NCBI GenBank assembly: GCA_045590415.1
Contig: JAZNRA010000068.1
Location: forward strand, 1 to 11,727
DNA length: 11,727 nucleotides
Reading direction: 5' to 3'
Origin: RGIG3009 sp045590415
GTDB lineage: Bacteria > Bacillota > Clostridia > Oscillospirales > Acutalibacteraceae
Position 1 is the first letter of the stretch, and the number at the start of each line of letters is the position of its first letter. Below, one piece after another: positions 1 through 7,696 of the stretch. The translations under genes were made by a program, and so were the position numbers. Below the pieces are notes generated by a model. It saw nothing but the letters and a program-made list of their open reading frames with translations. It ran no database searches and was not told the DNA's origin.

Positions 1-632
1 AAGGGGCCCGTGGTGGTACCGGCAGCGATCAGCTGCATGATCGTTACCGCCACCAACGCAAAGACAACGCCTTTTAACAGACCGACCACGGTGCCTAATA
101 AGCCATCCGTTTGACGAAGAAGCGGCAGCTTGGTAATCGGCTTCAGCAGTTTTTCTAACAGGCGAACGGCAAACATAAGAATCGCAAATAAGATCAAAAA
201 CGCAACGAAGCGAATCATCGCCACCATCACCGGGCGAATCAAGTCATCCGCCAGATAATCGGCAACCGCGGTACCGGTCTGATCGTTGCCGACAGACTCC
301 TGAATCCCCTGCGTGATCGTTTCGGTGTCCAAAGCAGTCTGCACAAATGTGGGAAGCGTATCAAAAACCGCTTGTGACTGTTCCGTTAACGTCTGTGCGG
401 CGCCCTCAACAACAGCTTCATTCCAAACCGTTTCGAGCTTCTCGTGCAAACCGTCACGCAAAAACCCATCATACACTATCGTCGACACGGTGCTGCTCAA
501 GGTAAGCGCCAGTATAAATGTGACAATACAACCGGCAAGCTGGATGATCGTACGGATGAACCCGCGACGATATCCGACAAACGCTGCAACAGCAATAATG
601 ATAAGAACAATTGCATCCAAAATATATTGCAT
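1..632 (-). CDS. CvpA-family membrane protein (3' end cut by the window edge)
   Basis: The frame is open from an ATG at 632 to the left edge, giving 210 residues and no stop, so the C-terminus is missing. The protein opens with a hydrophobic helix (about residues 3-20), the short basic turn GYRRGF (20-25) and a second helix (28-47). A mostly polar stretch rich in E, Q, T and D follows (about 50-130), then two more hydrophobic segments (about 134-158 and 180-206). This topology and the N-terminal helix plus GYRRGF turn are typical of the CvpA family, named for colicin V production in E. coli; its molecular role in Gram-positive bacteria is not settled. The start has a good ribosome binding site (AAAGGAG at 647-641, 8-nt spacing). 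It lies 59 nt after the DUF5711 gene, with its own promoter candidate in the gap. The family call is fairly secure; the function is not known. Confidence 0.8.
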   Translation of the reverse strand, partial: MQYILDAIVLIIIAVAAFVGYRRGFIRTIIQLAGCIVTFILALTLSSTVSTIVYDGFLRDGLHEKLETVWNEAVVEGAAQTLTEQSQAVFDTLPTFVQTALDTETITQGIQESVGNDQTGTAVADYLADDLIRPVMVAMIRFVAFLILFAILMFAVRLLEKLLKPITKLPLLRQTDGLLGTVVGLLKGVVFALVAVTIMQLIAAGTTTGP

Positions 633-662
633 TTAAGGTTCTCCTTTACAATATTGACAAAT

Positions 663-691
663 AGTGTAGCATATCTACGCGAAAAGCACAA
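663..691 (-). promoter_or_regulatory. Candidate promoter of the cvpA-like gene
   Basis: On the minus strand TTGTGC (691-686) is followed after exactly 17 nt by TACACT (668-663). The -10 box is preceded by TGC, an extended -10 arrangement. The -35 box starts on the base right after the stop codon of the DUF5711 gene. Transcription would start near 656, leaving the AAAGGAG ribosome binding site intact. The -35 match is weak (3 of 6), so this may only add to read-through from upstream. Confidence 0.45.
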
Positions 692-1858
692 CTAAGATTC
701 CACACGTTGCAGTTCACCCAGCGTCAACAGCAAGGGTTTATCACGATATTCCGCGACCAATAAAGAATCCGACGGTGTATGAACCTCGCTCAATAACGTT
801 GACTTTTCAAAATTGTATACGTGCGATTCTGTCAGCACCAAAATTCGTGTGCTTTGGCAAGAAACACTGCGGAAATTCCCTTGCATCTTCTCACTCTTCC
901 AGACTGTTCCGGAGCCGTCGATCGTCCATATATAACTATCTCCTGTACTGCCGGAACGTTGCAACACAAGAGCGGACAACGTGGGAGAAGCACTGTAACC
1001 GATCGGTTCAAAACCGTCAAGCGGAATTTTTTCAACAGCATTCCCGCGAGCAGGAAGAATCCACATTTCCTTGTCGCCGATCGCAAGAATAACGCCGCTG
1101 CTGTAACAATTGACATCGTATAAGAGTAGGTCCGAACCGCTGTATTCGACGGGCTCGGTATCGGAAAAATTAAAGGTGAGTAAAACCGATTTTAACATAC
1201 CGCCTTCAGCGGTTGTACCAACCGCTGCAATCCCCTTGCCATTGGTCGCCAAGGAAATGTTTGTTAATAAGTATTTGCGGCACTGATAGGTGAAAAGCGA
1301 TTTCCCGCGGCGATCGTACACCTGAATTTCGCAGAGATAACTTTGGGAAGCGCTATCCGTTACCACACCGACCATGCCGGAGGATAACACACAGGACGCG
1401 TATATCTTGCGATTTTCCAGTTCCATGGACAACACCGTTTCACGGCGCGTTTCCAGACGGAATCGACTCCCTCCCACCTCGGTGATCAACGCATAACGGC
1501 CTGCCGTTTGCATGGTAGGATCGGAAAAGGGGTGGTTGCGTGTAACAACACGAGATGCTGAAGAATTGTAAAAATTCAGAGACGTATCGGTGAGCATCAC
1601 CAGGTGTTGGTTTACCTCGCCCATTGCTAAAACGGAGTTTCCTTCAACGTCAACCGGGAATCCGCTGCCGACCTGCGCATCTCCGAATCGCACTTCTGCC
1701 CAATCCAACACTGCCTCCGGAGCGATCCTGTCCCAGTTATGCCAAATCAAAAACCCGACAAGCAAAACCGCAGCAACGATTAATAAGCGTACAAGCAAAC
1801 GCAGCCACGGAAGATACTGGTTTTTCGACCGCCGGCGCGGAACTTTTGATTCGCTCAC
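692..1858 (-). CDS. DUF5711-type membrane-anchored protein, probable beta-propeller
   Basis: The protein has 388 residues when started at GTG 1858. This start is chosen because GTG overlaps the truA stop (GTGA) and follows a purine-rich GGGAGGGAGAG site inside the truA tail; an upstream in-frame start at 1930 would lie deep inside truA. The N-terminus is basic (PRRRSK, 7-12), then comes one strong membrane helix (about 21-41, rich in L, V and A). The remaining 340 residues look extracellular, with repeated short beta-strand-like blocks, for example runs ending in VMLTDTSLNFYN, VVTDSAS, YSSGVILAIGDKEMW and ILVLTESHVYNF. That pattern fits a WD40 or YVTN-like propeller and matches proteins named DUF5711 in Clostridia. 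No catalytic motif is visible. Its position between truA and cvpA suggests co-expression. The domain name rests on recall of sequence style; the function is unknown. Confidence 0.65.
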   Translation of the reverse strand: MSESKVPRRRSKNQYLPWLRLLVRLLIVAAVLLVGFLIWHNWDRIAPEAVLDWAEVRFGDAQVGSGFPVDVEGNSVLAMGEVNQHLVMLTDTSLNFYNSSASRVVTRNHPFSDPTMQTAGRYALITEVGGSRFRLETRRETVLSMELENRKIYASCVLSSGMVGVVTDSASQSYLCEIQVYDRRGKSLFTYQCRKYLLTNISLATNGKGIAAVGTTAEGGMLKSVLLTFNFSDTEPVEYSGSDLLLYDVNCYSSGVILAIGDKEMWILPARGNAVEKIPLDGFEPIGYSASPTLSALVLQRSGSTGDSYIWTIDGSGTVWKSEKMQGNFRSVSCQSTRILVLTESHVYNFEKSTLLSEVHTPSDSLLVAEYRDKPLLLTLGELQRVES

Positions 1859-2607
1859 GACTCTCCCTCCCCCTGATACCAAACTTCGTCTAAGTATAAA
1901 CCGCACGCAGGCGCAGTGGCTCCCGCGCACTTGCGATCACCGGTTTCCAACGCACGCTTGACGCTTTCCAAGGTCAAGCGCCCGGCAGTTACATCCAAAA
2001 TCGTACCGACAAGGATACGAACCATATTATACAAAAAGCCATCAGCTTCCACCGTATACAGCACGACATTGCCTTCGCGCTTCACCTCAGAACGGCGAAT
2101 GGTACGCACCTTATCCTCCACGCTGCTGCCCACGGAGCAAAACGCTGAGAAATCGTGTGTACCTAAAAACAGTTGCGCGATCTCATTCATACGCACTTCA
2201 TCAAGCAGTGAGCGCAAATGCAAGGAAAAGCCCTGCTCAAACGGATTGCGTGCCGGCCCGTTCCAAATGCGGTAAACGTATCGTTTTGCTGTTGCAGAAT
2301 ACCGCGGATGAAACGCGTCCGACACCGCGTTGCAGGAAAGCACCGCGATATCATCTGGCAAGAGGGCATTCAATGCTTGCACGAATTTTTCGTCAGGCAA
2401 GCGCTTCGGCTGTGCGGTCGTACAATAAAATCGGCGGGCGTGTACACCGGCATCCGTACGGCTGCAACCGGTGACGGCACTGCGGATACCGGTTACCCGT
2501 TCAATCGCATCTTGGAGAGTTTCCTGCACGGTAATGCCGTTTGGTTGCACCTGCCAGCCGTGATACCGCGTTCCGACATACTGTAACGTCAAACACACAT
2601 TCGCCAT
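1855..2607 (-). CDS. truA: tRNA pseudouridine(38-40) synthase TruA
   Basis: TruA converts uridines 38, 39 and 40 in the anticodon stem-loop of many tRNAs to pseudouridine. The protein has 250 residues, close to the usual 245-270. The N-terminus MANVCLTLQYVGTRYHGWQ carries the family YxGTxYxGWQ pattern, and the catalytic aspartate lies in SRTDAGVHA (Asp52). The later segments FHPRYSATAKRYVYRIW, GTHDFSAFC and FLYNMVRILVGT are also typical of TruA. The ATG at 2607 is chosen over the longer open frame to 2646 because AGGAGG lies 7 nt before it and the family N-terminus begins there. It starts 19 nt after the ecfT stop, and its own stop overlaps the GTG of the next gene. The link ecfA1-ecfA2-ecfT-truA is widespread in Firmicutes, where truA follows the ECF module. 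Confidence 0.96.
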   Translation of the reverse strand: MANVCLTLQYVGTRYHGWQVQPNGITVQETLQDAIERVTGIRSAVTGCSRTDAGVHARRFYCTTAQPKRLPDEKFVQALNALLPDDIAVLSCNAVSDAFHPRYSATAKRYVYRIWNGPARNPFEQGFSLHLRSLLDEVRMNEIAQLFLGTHDFSAFCSVGSSVEDKVRTIRRSEVKREGNVVLYTVEADGFLYNMVRILVGTILDVTAGRLTLESVKRALETGDRKCAGATAPACGLYLDEVWYQGEGES

Positions 2608-2626
2608 ACATAGCCCTCCTTTTTCA

Positions 2627-3439
2627 TCAAATGGTAGGTGCAACAAGCACGTTGCTTAAAATGAGTAAGCCGACAAACACTGCCATCACAAAAAGTGCCA
2701 ACCAGTCACGCGTTACCATACGCATCTGTTTCATGCGCGTGCGCCCTTCCCCACCGTGATAACAACGGCATTCCATCGCCGTCGCCAATTCATACGCACG
2801 GCGGAACGAGGAAATAAACAACGGCACCAGCACCGGAATCAGCGCCCGAACGCGCTGTAACAAATTACCGCTTTCCATATCCGCTCCGCGCGCCTTTTGC
2901 GCGGACATGATCTTATCCGTTTCCTCGATGAGCGTTGGGATAAAGCGCAACGCGATCGTCATCATCATGGCAATCTCATGTACACTGATGCGAAACACCT
3001 TAAGCGGACTTAACACGCGTTCTAACGCATCCGTCAAGGTCGTGGGTGAAGTGGTATAGGTCAGCAACGACCCCGCAGCGATCAAGCACAAAATACGGAT
3101 TGAAATAAACAGTGCCGTAAGAATGCCTTCAAGCGTTATTTTCAACACCCAAAAGCTGAGAAGCACCCGACCTTCCACATAGAAGATATTGATGATCGAC
3201 GTGAATAACAACAGCGGAATCACCGGTTTTAAACCTTTGAGAAACAGTTTAAAAGGAATACGGGACAGCCCGATAGACACGCCGAGCAAAAGAACGGCAG
3301 ATGCCAGACCGACCCAGTTATCCGGTATAAAGATAAGAAGAATATACGCAAAAGTGAGCACCAGTTTTACGCGGGGATCCAGACGATGAATCAGCGAATT
3401 TCCGGGAAAAAACTGACCGATAGATATATCAGAAAGCAT
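2627..3439 (-). CDS. ecfT: ECF transporter transmembrane coupling subunit EcfT
   Basis: EcfT is the membrane scaffold that joins the two ATPases (EcfA1, EcfA2) to interchangeable substrate-binding S components for uptake of vitamins or metal ions. The protein has 270 residues and several hydrophobic segments (about 26-40, 44-58, 70-86, 105-128, 200-212, 246-267). Near the N-terminus it has the family stretch FFPGNSLIHRLDPRVKL (10-26). The two coupling-helix motifs that touch the ATPases are visible: ARG at 183-185 and CRC at 224-226, within AMECRCYHGG. The second motif is more often ARG or ARC. The ATG at 3439 is preferred to a GTG at 3448 because AGGGGG sits 8 nt before it. The start overlaps the ecfA2 stop by 11 nt, which suggests translational coupling. 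Confidence 0.95.
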   Translation of the reverse strand: MLSDISIGQFFPGNSLIHRLDPRVKLVLTFAYILLIFIPDNWVGLASAVLLLGVSIGLSRIPFKLFLKGLKPVIPLLLFTSIINIFYVEGRVLLSFWVLKITLEGILTALFISIRILCLIAAGSLLTYTTSPTTLTDALERVLSPLKVFRISVHEIAMMMTIALRFIPTLIEETDKIMSAQKARGADMESGNLLQRVRALIPVLVPLFISSFRRAYELATAMECRCYHGGEGRTRMKQMRMVTRDWLALFVMAVFVGLLILSNVLVAPTI

Positions 3440-4298
3440 TGTCGGCACCCCCTTTCAAAAGGGACAGCAACGCTGTTTTCGCATCTTCGACCGTGTAAAC
3501 GCTGTCCGGCACCGCAACACCGCGTTCGCGCAGTTCTGCAAAAATCTTGGTAACCGCCGGCACCGAAAGGCCCATGTTTTCCAATTCGGTAACTTGTGAA
3601 AAAATACGGTCAGTGGTTTCGAGCATGGCAACTAAACCGTTGTTAAGTACCAACACCCGATCCGCTACACGAGCAATATCCTCCATGCTGTGGGATACCA
3701 ACAAGACCGTCGTATGGAACTCTTGCTGGTACGCACGAATACGGTTTAAGATCAAATCTCTGCCGCGCGGATCCAGACCCGCGGTTGGTTCATCAAGAAT
3801 CAGCACACGCGGACGCATCGCCATCACACCGGCAATCGCCGCACGTCGCTTTTCGCCACCCGAAAGTTCAAACGGTGATTTCGGGAGCAATTCCTCTTTG
3901 AGTCCAACCCATTCGGCAGCAGTGAGCACACGCTTGTGGATTTCTTCGTCGGATAATCCCATATTTTTCGGGCCAAAGGCGATGTCTTTATATACCGTTT
4001 CCTCAAACAGTTGGTACTCCGGATACTGGAACACCATACCGACCTCAAAACGGACCTTGCGGATCTCCTTTGGGTTCTCCCAAATATCACGGCCATCTAA
4101 TAAAACCCGACCGGAATCCGGCTTTAGAAGACCGTTTAGCAACTGCACAAAACTGGATTTGCCCGATCCGGTATGACCGATAACGCCGACAAACTCACCC
4201 TCCTCGATGCTGACAGATACATCGTGGAGAGCTTCCCGTTCGAACGGTGTTCCGGCGGAATACCGCAATGTGCAGTTTTCTGTTTTAATTAAAGCCAT
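3429..4298 (-). CDS. ecfA2: ECF transporter ATPase EcfA2
   Basis: This is the second ATPase of the group II energy-coupling factor module; it works as a heterodimer with EcfA1 to power EcfT and S components at the inner face of the membrane. The protein has 289 residues. Visible motifs are Walker A GHTGSGKS (41-48), the Q-loop glutamine Q91 in FQYPEYQLFEE, signature LSGGE (145-149), Walker B VLILDE (165-170) with catalytic Glu170, the D-loop GLDP and switch His203. The opening RYSAGTPFEREALHDV is typical of EcfA2 rather than EcfA1, which separates the two paralogues. The ATG at 4298 follows AAGGAAGAG with 7-nt spacing and lies 15 nt after the ecfA1 stop. All catalytic residues are intact. Confidence 0.96.
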   Translation of the reverse strand: MALIKTENCTLRYSAGTPFEREALHDVSVSIEEGEFVGVIGHTGSGKSSFVQLLNGLLKPDSGRVLLDGRDIWENPKEIRKVRFEVGMVFQYPEYQLFEETVYKDIAFGPKNMGLSDEEIHKRVLTAAEWVGLKEELLPKSPFELSGGEKRRAAIAGVMAMRPRVLILDEPTAGLDPRGRDLILNRIRAYQQEFHTTVLLVSHSMEDIARVADRVLVLNNGLVAMLETTDRIFSQVTELENMGLSVPAVTKIFAELRERGVAVPDSVYTVEDAKTALLSLLKGGADNAF

Positions 4299-4313
4299 TG
4301 GGTTTCTCTTCCT

Positions 4314-5156
4314 TTATAACAATACCGATAACGCCTCGACACATTCATCGATCGTTAAAACGTCGTCCGGCAGATCGATTCCCGCTTGCCGCAACACATG
4401 ACAAAGCTCTGTCGGCTGAGGTACGTCCAATTCCAATTCACGTAACGTATCCACTTTTGAAAACACCTCGTGCGGTGTACCGTCAATCTCTATTTTACCG
4501 TTTTCCATTACCACAACACGGTCAGCCAACACTGCCTCTTCCATGTAATGGGTGATTAAGACGATTGTGATGCCTTCTTCACGGTTCAAGCGGCAGATGG
4601 TGTCAATAACCTCTTTTCTGCCGCGGGGATCCAGCATAGCAGTCGGTTCATCCAACACAATACATTCCGGTTGCATTGCCAATACACCGGCAATTGCCAC
4701 ACGCTGTTTCTGACCGCCCGACAATTTGTGGGCTGCGTGTCCGCGGTACTCATACATACCGACTGCCTTGAGAGCCGCGTCCACACGTTCGCGGATCTCG
4801 TCGGGATCGACCCCTAAATTTTCGGGACCAAAGGCCACGTCCTCTTCCACGATCGTAGAAACCAACTGATTATCCGGGTTTTGCAACACCATTCCCACCG
4901 TACTGCGTATATCATAGCGTTTATCCTCGTCCGCCGTGGAGATACCTTTAATAAGTACGGCACCGCCAAGCGGCAACAACAGCGCGTTAAAATGCTTGGC
5001 AAGCGTGGATTTTCCGCAACCGTTATGTCCAAGCAAGGCAATAAACTGACCGCGCGGAACGGTCAGATCGACGCCATCCAGCACAACGGCGGCATCCGGC
5101 TGTTCTTCCCACTCTTCATACCGAAAACGAAGGGAATCCACCGAAATCATATTCAT
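4314..5156 (-). CDS. ecfA1: ECF transporter ATPase EcfA1
   Basis: This is the first ATPase of the shared ECF module. The protein has 280 residues, the normal size. Motifs are Walker A GHNGCGKST (43-51), Q-loop Q92 in LQNPDNQLV, signature LSGGQ (145-149), Walker B CIVLDE (165-170), D-loop MLDP and switch His203. The stretch VGMVLQNPDNQLVSTIVEEDVAFGPENLG is the usual EcfA1 form. The start ATG at 5156 overlaps the stop of the methyltransferase gene as ATGA; a second ATG at 5150 is possible but has a poorer position relative to the GCAGGTG site. No S-component gene lies in the window, so the transported substrate cannot be named. In group II systems S components are often encoded elsewhere and share one EcfAAT core. 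Confidence 0.96.
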   Translation of the reverse strand: MNMISVDSLRFRYEEWEEQPDAAVVLDGVDLTVPRGQFIALLGHNGCGKSTLAKHFNALLLPLGGAVLIKGISTADEDKRYDIRSTVGMVLQNPDNQLVSTIVEEDVAFGPENLGVDPDEIRERVDAALKAVGMYEYRGHAAHKLSGGQKQRVAIAGVLAMQPECIVLDEPTAMLDPRGRKEVIDTICRLNREEGITIVLITHYMEEAVLADRVVVMENGKIEIDGTPHEVFSKVDTLRELELDVPQPTELCHVLRQAGIDLPDDVLTIDECVEALSVLL

Positions 5157-6043
5157 ACGCTGTCACCTGCTTTCCACATAGCGGTAGCTCCGCAGGGCAA
5201 AACTAACCCACTTTGTGTGACCGGAAGACCGATCTCATCCGCAGAAGTGTTCCCGCCGAATCGCGGAACGATCAAAGAGCCCAACATATATTGCATCACC
5301 GACGGAGACAGGCCCGTAGTGTACGAATTGACAAGGAAAAAAAGCGGGTTATCCGACAACAGAGACACGCATTCGCGTACCAAACCGTAAATCTGCTCTT
5401 CCAATTTCCAAACCTCGCCGTTCGGGCCGCGCCCGTAAGACGGCGGATCCATCAAAATTGCATCGTACGTATTACCGCGCCGTTGTTCGCGCTGAACGAA
5501 TTTCCCGCAATCGTCAACCAACCAACGCATGGGACGGTCAACCAAACCGGAGGAAACGGCATTCTCACGCCCCCACGCGACCATTCCTTTGGAAGCATCC
5601 ACGTGCGTCACGTGTGCCCCCGCCGCAACACACGCAAGTGTCGCGGCACCGGTGTATCCAAACAGATTAAGCACCCGAATGGGACGGTTTGCGGCGCGGA
5701 TCATGGTTGCCATCGCATCCCAGTTGACCGCCTGCTCCGGAAACAAGCCGGTATGCTTGAAACCCATCGGTTTTAAGCGAAAGCGCAAACCACTTACAGC
5801 AGGCGAATCGTAACCGATCTCCCACACGTCCGGCAACAGTTTATAGGTTTCCCAATGGCCGCCGCCCGTGTGTGACCGATGATACCGCGCTTGCGCCGCT
5901 TTCCACAGCGGATGCCTGCGACCGGTACTCCACAAGATCTGAGGATCCGGACGAATCAAAAGGCAGTTTCCCCACCGCTCCAAACGCTCGCCGTCGGTTG
6001 CATCTAACAATTCGTAGTCTTTCCAGTTTTTCGCTGTTCTCAT
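5153..6043 (-). CDS. Class I SAM-dependent methyltransferase, RlmI-like (COG1092 style), target unknown
   Basis: The 296-residue protein has a Rossmann-type SAM-binding core: motif I VLNLFGYTGAATL (124-136), the acidic end of strand 2 at Asp149 (HVDASKGMV), and motif IV DPPSYGRGP (199-207). The segment GLFPEQAVNWDAM just before the core is shared with the RlmI/COG1092 group, many of which methylate rRNA. The first 100 residues form a separate N-terminal region; I do not recognise a PUA domain in it. The substrate is therefore not assigned, although RNA is the most likely guess. The ATG at 6043 has AAGGA 7 nt upstream and lies 11 nt after the ruvB stop. Its own stop overlaps the ecfA1 start, so it sits inside the operon, translationally coupled to the transporter gene. 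Confidence 0.85.
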   Translation of the reverse strand: MRTAKNWKDYELLDATDGERLERWGNCLLIRPDPQILWSTGRRHPLWKAAQARYHRSHTGGGHWETYKLLPDVWEIGYDSPAVSGLRFRLKPMGFKHTGLFPEQAVNWDAMATMIRAANRPIRVLNLFGYTGAATLACVAAGAHVTHVDASKGMVAWGRENAVSSGLVDRPMRWLVDDCGKFVQREQRRGNTYDAILMDPPSYGRGPNGEVWKLEEQIYGLVRECVSLLSDNPLFFLVNSYTTGLSPSVMQYMLGSLIVPRFGGNTSADEIGLPVTQSGLVLPCGATAMWKAGDSV

Positions 6044-6054
6044 AGGAAAATCCT

Positions 6055-7077
6055 TTACACGTCAAAGGTAGTCTGATGGGCAATTCCCAAATGTGCATAC
6101 GCCGCCGGCAACACCACACGGCCGCGCGGCGTGCGGTTGATAAAGCCAAGCTGAAGCAAATACGGCTCGTACACATCTTCGATGGTGACGGCTTCTTCGC
6201 CGATCACCGCCGCCAACGTGTCCAATCCTACCGGTCCGCCGTTATAATGCTGGATCATCGCCATCAGCATGCGACGATCTACCATATCCAGGCCTAATTC
6301 GTCCACTTCCAGTTTATCCAAAGCCGTTTGCGCGACAGCGGCGTCAATGCCGCCGCCCGTCATAACCTGGGCGAAATCGCGAACGCGTTTGAGCAAACGG
6401 TTGGCAATACGCGGCGTCCCACGCGAACGGGAGGCAATTTCCAATGCACCGTCGCGGTCACAAGCAATTCCCAAAATGCCCGCACTGCGTGCAACGATCT
6501 TGGCAAGTTCCTCCGGCGTGTACATCTCCAAACGGCACACCACACCAAAACGATCACGCAACGGCGCCGACAGCTGACCGGCGCGCGTTGTCGCGCCGAT
6601 CAAAGTAAACTTCGGCAACGGCAGATGAATGGACGAGGCACCCTGCCCCTTGCCGTTGATAATGTCGATCGAAAAATCTTCCATCGCCGGATAGAGAATT
6701 TCCTCAACCGTACGCGGCAGACGGTGAATCTCATCAATGAACAGTACGTCACCTTGATCGAGATTCGTAAGCAGTGCCGCTAAATCGCCGGCGCGTTCCA
6801 ATGCCGGTCCCGAGGTGATACGGATATTCACACCAAGCTCGTGTGCAATGATGGCAGACAACGTTGTTTTACCAAGTCCCGGAGGGCCGTAGAGCAACAC
6901 GTGATCCAAAGAATCACCGCGCAATTTGGCAGCATTGATGAATACGGACAGATTGTCCTTCACCTTTTCCTGCCCCACATACTCCGAAAGGGTGCGCGGA
7001 CGAAGCGGGTTATCCCCCTCATCTTCCGGCAGATACTCGGTAGACATCATGCGATTTTCGTAATCCATTTCCTGCAC
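6055..7077 (-). CDS. ruvB: Holliday junction branch migration ATPase RuvB
   Basis: RuvB is the hexameric AAA+ motor that, with RuvA, drives branch migration of Holliday junctions during recombinational repair. The protein has 340 residues, the usual length. Motifs in order are the N-terminal RPRTLSEYVGQEKVK, Walker A GPPGLGKT (64-71), Walker B LFIDE (112-116) in LFIDEIHRLPRTVEE, sensor 1 GATTR (161-165), arginine finger Arg174 in LRDRFG, and sensor 2 in RGTPRIANRLLKR. The C-terminal winged-helix end PRGR is present. The start is a GTG at 7077, chosen because AGGAGG lies 9 nt before it; the ATG at 7068 would be about 18 nt from that site. It begins 6 nt after the ruvA stop. The sequence looks fully functional. 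Confidence 0.98.
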   Translation of the reverse strand: MQEMDYENRMMSTEYLPEDEGDNPLRPRTLSEYVGQEKVKDNLSVFINAAKLRGDSLDHVLLYGPPGLGKTTLSAIIAHELGVNIRITSGPALERAGDLAALLTNLDQGDVLFIDEIHRLPRTVEEILYPAMEDFSIDIINGKGQGASSIHLPLPKFTLIGATTRAGQLSAPLRDRFGVVCRLEMYTPEELAKIVARSAGILGIACDRDGALEIASRSRGTPRIANRLLKRVRDFAQVMTGGGIDAAVAQTALDKLEVDELGLDMVDRRMLMAMIQHYNGGPVGLDTLAAVIGEEAVTIEDVYEPYLLQLGFINRTPRGRVVLPAAYAHLGIAHQTTFDV

Positions 7078-7083
7078 GGCTCA

Positions 7084-7692
7084 TCACCTCCTGCCAAGCG
7101 CACGCAACGCTTGCCGTACCATTTCTTCAACAGACAGTTCACTGTCCAATTTCGCAACAGCCGCTGACGCTTCACCGGCGCTGAAGCCGAGCATCGTCAA
7201 CGCACCGACCGCCTCTGCGGCATTGCCGGATGCGTTAAAGCCGCCGACCGGCTTACCCACATCCGGAACTATACCGTCGGTTGCAGAGGGCAATCCGAAT
7301 TTATCTTTAAGTTCCAGCGTGATACGCTGTGCAAGTTTGGGACCGACGCCCTGCGCACGGGTAAGCGCCTTATAGTCACCGCTTGCAACGGCAAGTGCCA
7401 CACGCTCGGGAGAAAGCTCCGACAAAATGGCAAGTCCCGCTTTCGGTCCGACACCGTTGACAGAAGTCAGTAATTTGAAGCACGCAAGTTCACCGTTATC
7501 GGCGAAGCCAAACAACTCCACCGCATCCTCACGAACGTTCAGAATCGTGTACAGCATGACCTCCGTACCGACTTGCGGCAGCTGGCGCGCCGTATTAAGT
7601 GTGATAAAGCATTGATAGCCGACACCGCCGCATTCCACAACAGCGAGATTCATCTCGCGATGGATGAGTGTTCCTCTCAAGCTGTAAAGCAT
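7084..7692 (-). CDS. ruvA: Holliday junction DNA-binding protein RuvA
   Basis: RuvA forms tetramers that hold the four-way junction open and load RuvB. The protein has 202 residues. An N-terminal OB-fold comes first (MLYSLRGTLIHREMNLAVVECGGVGYQ), followed by the acidic pin region REDAVELFGF (54-63). Two helix-hairpin-helix motifs follow, SVNGVGPKAGLAIL (77-90) and AQGVGPKLAQRITLEL (113-128). After a flexible linker, the C-terminal RuvB-binding domain is seen at about 155-202 (AVGALTMLGFSAGEASAAV). The ATG at 7692 lies 4 nt after the ruvC stop, and its AAAGGA ribosome binding site overlaps the last ruvC codons, so ruvC and ruvA are probably coupled. Confidence 0.98.
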   Translation of the reverse strand: MLYSLRGTLIHREMNLAVVECGGVGYQCFITLNTARQLPQVGTEVMLYTILNVREDAVELFGFADNGELACFKLLTSVNGVGPKAGLAILSELSPERVALAVASGDYKALTRAQGVGPKLAQRITLELKDKFGLPSATDGIVPDVGKPVGGFNASGNAAEAVGALTMLGFSAGEASAAVAKLDSELSVEEMVRQALRALGRR

Positions 7693-7696
7693 GCCG

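Noticed and set aside
258..296. Inverted repeat TCGGCAAC / GTTGCCGA in the cvpA-like gene.
   Set aside because: It lies within coding sequence with a long loop and no T-run; most likely chance.
313..636. Open frames on the plus strand opposite the minus-strand genes (for example 313-636, 775-1123, 3547-4176, 5213-5776).
   Set aside because: Their translations have no family pattern and are low-complexity mirrors of well-supported genes on the other strand.
4299..4340. TGTTATAAA, an extended -10-like sequence just before ecfA2.
   Set aside because: There is no acceptable -35 box 16-18 nt upstream, and a start there would fall inside the ecfA2 ribosome binding site.
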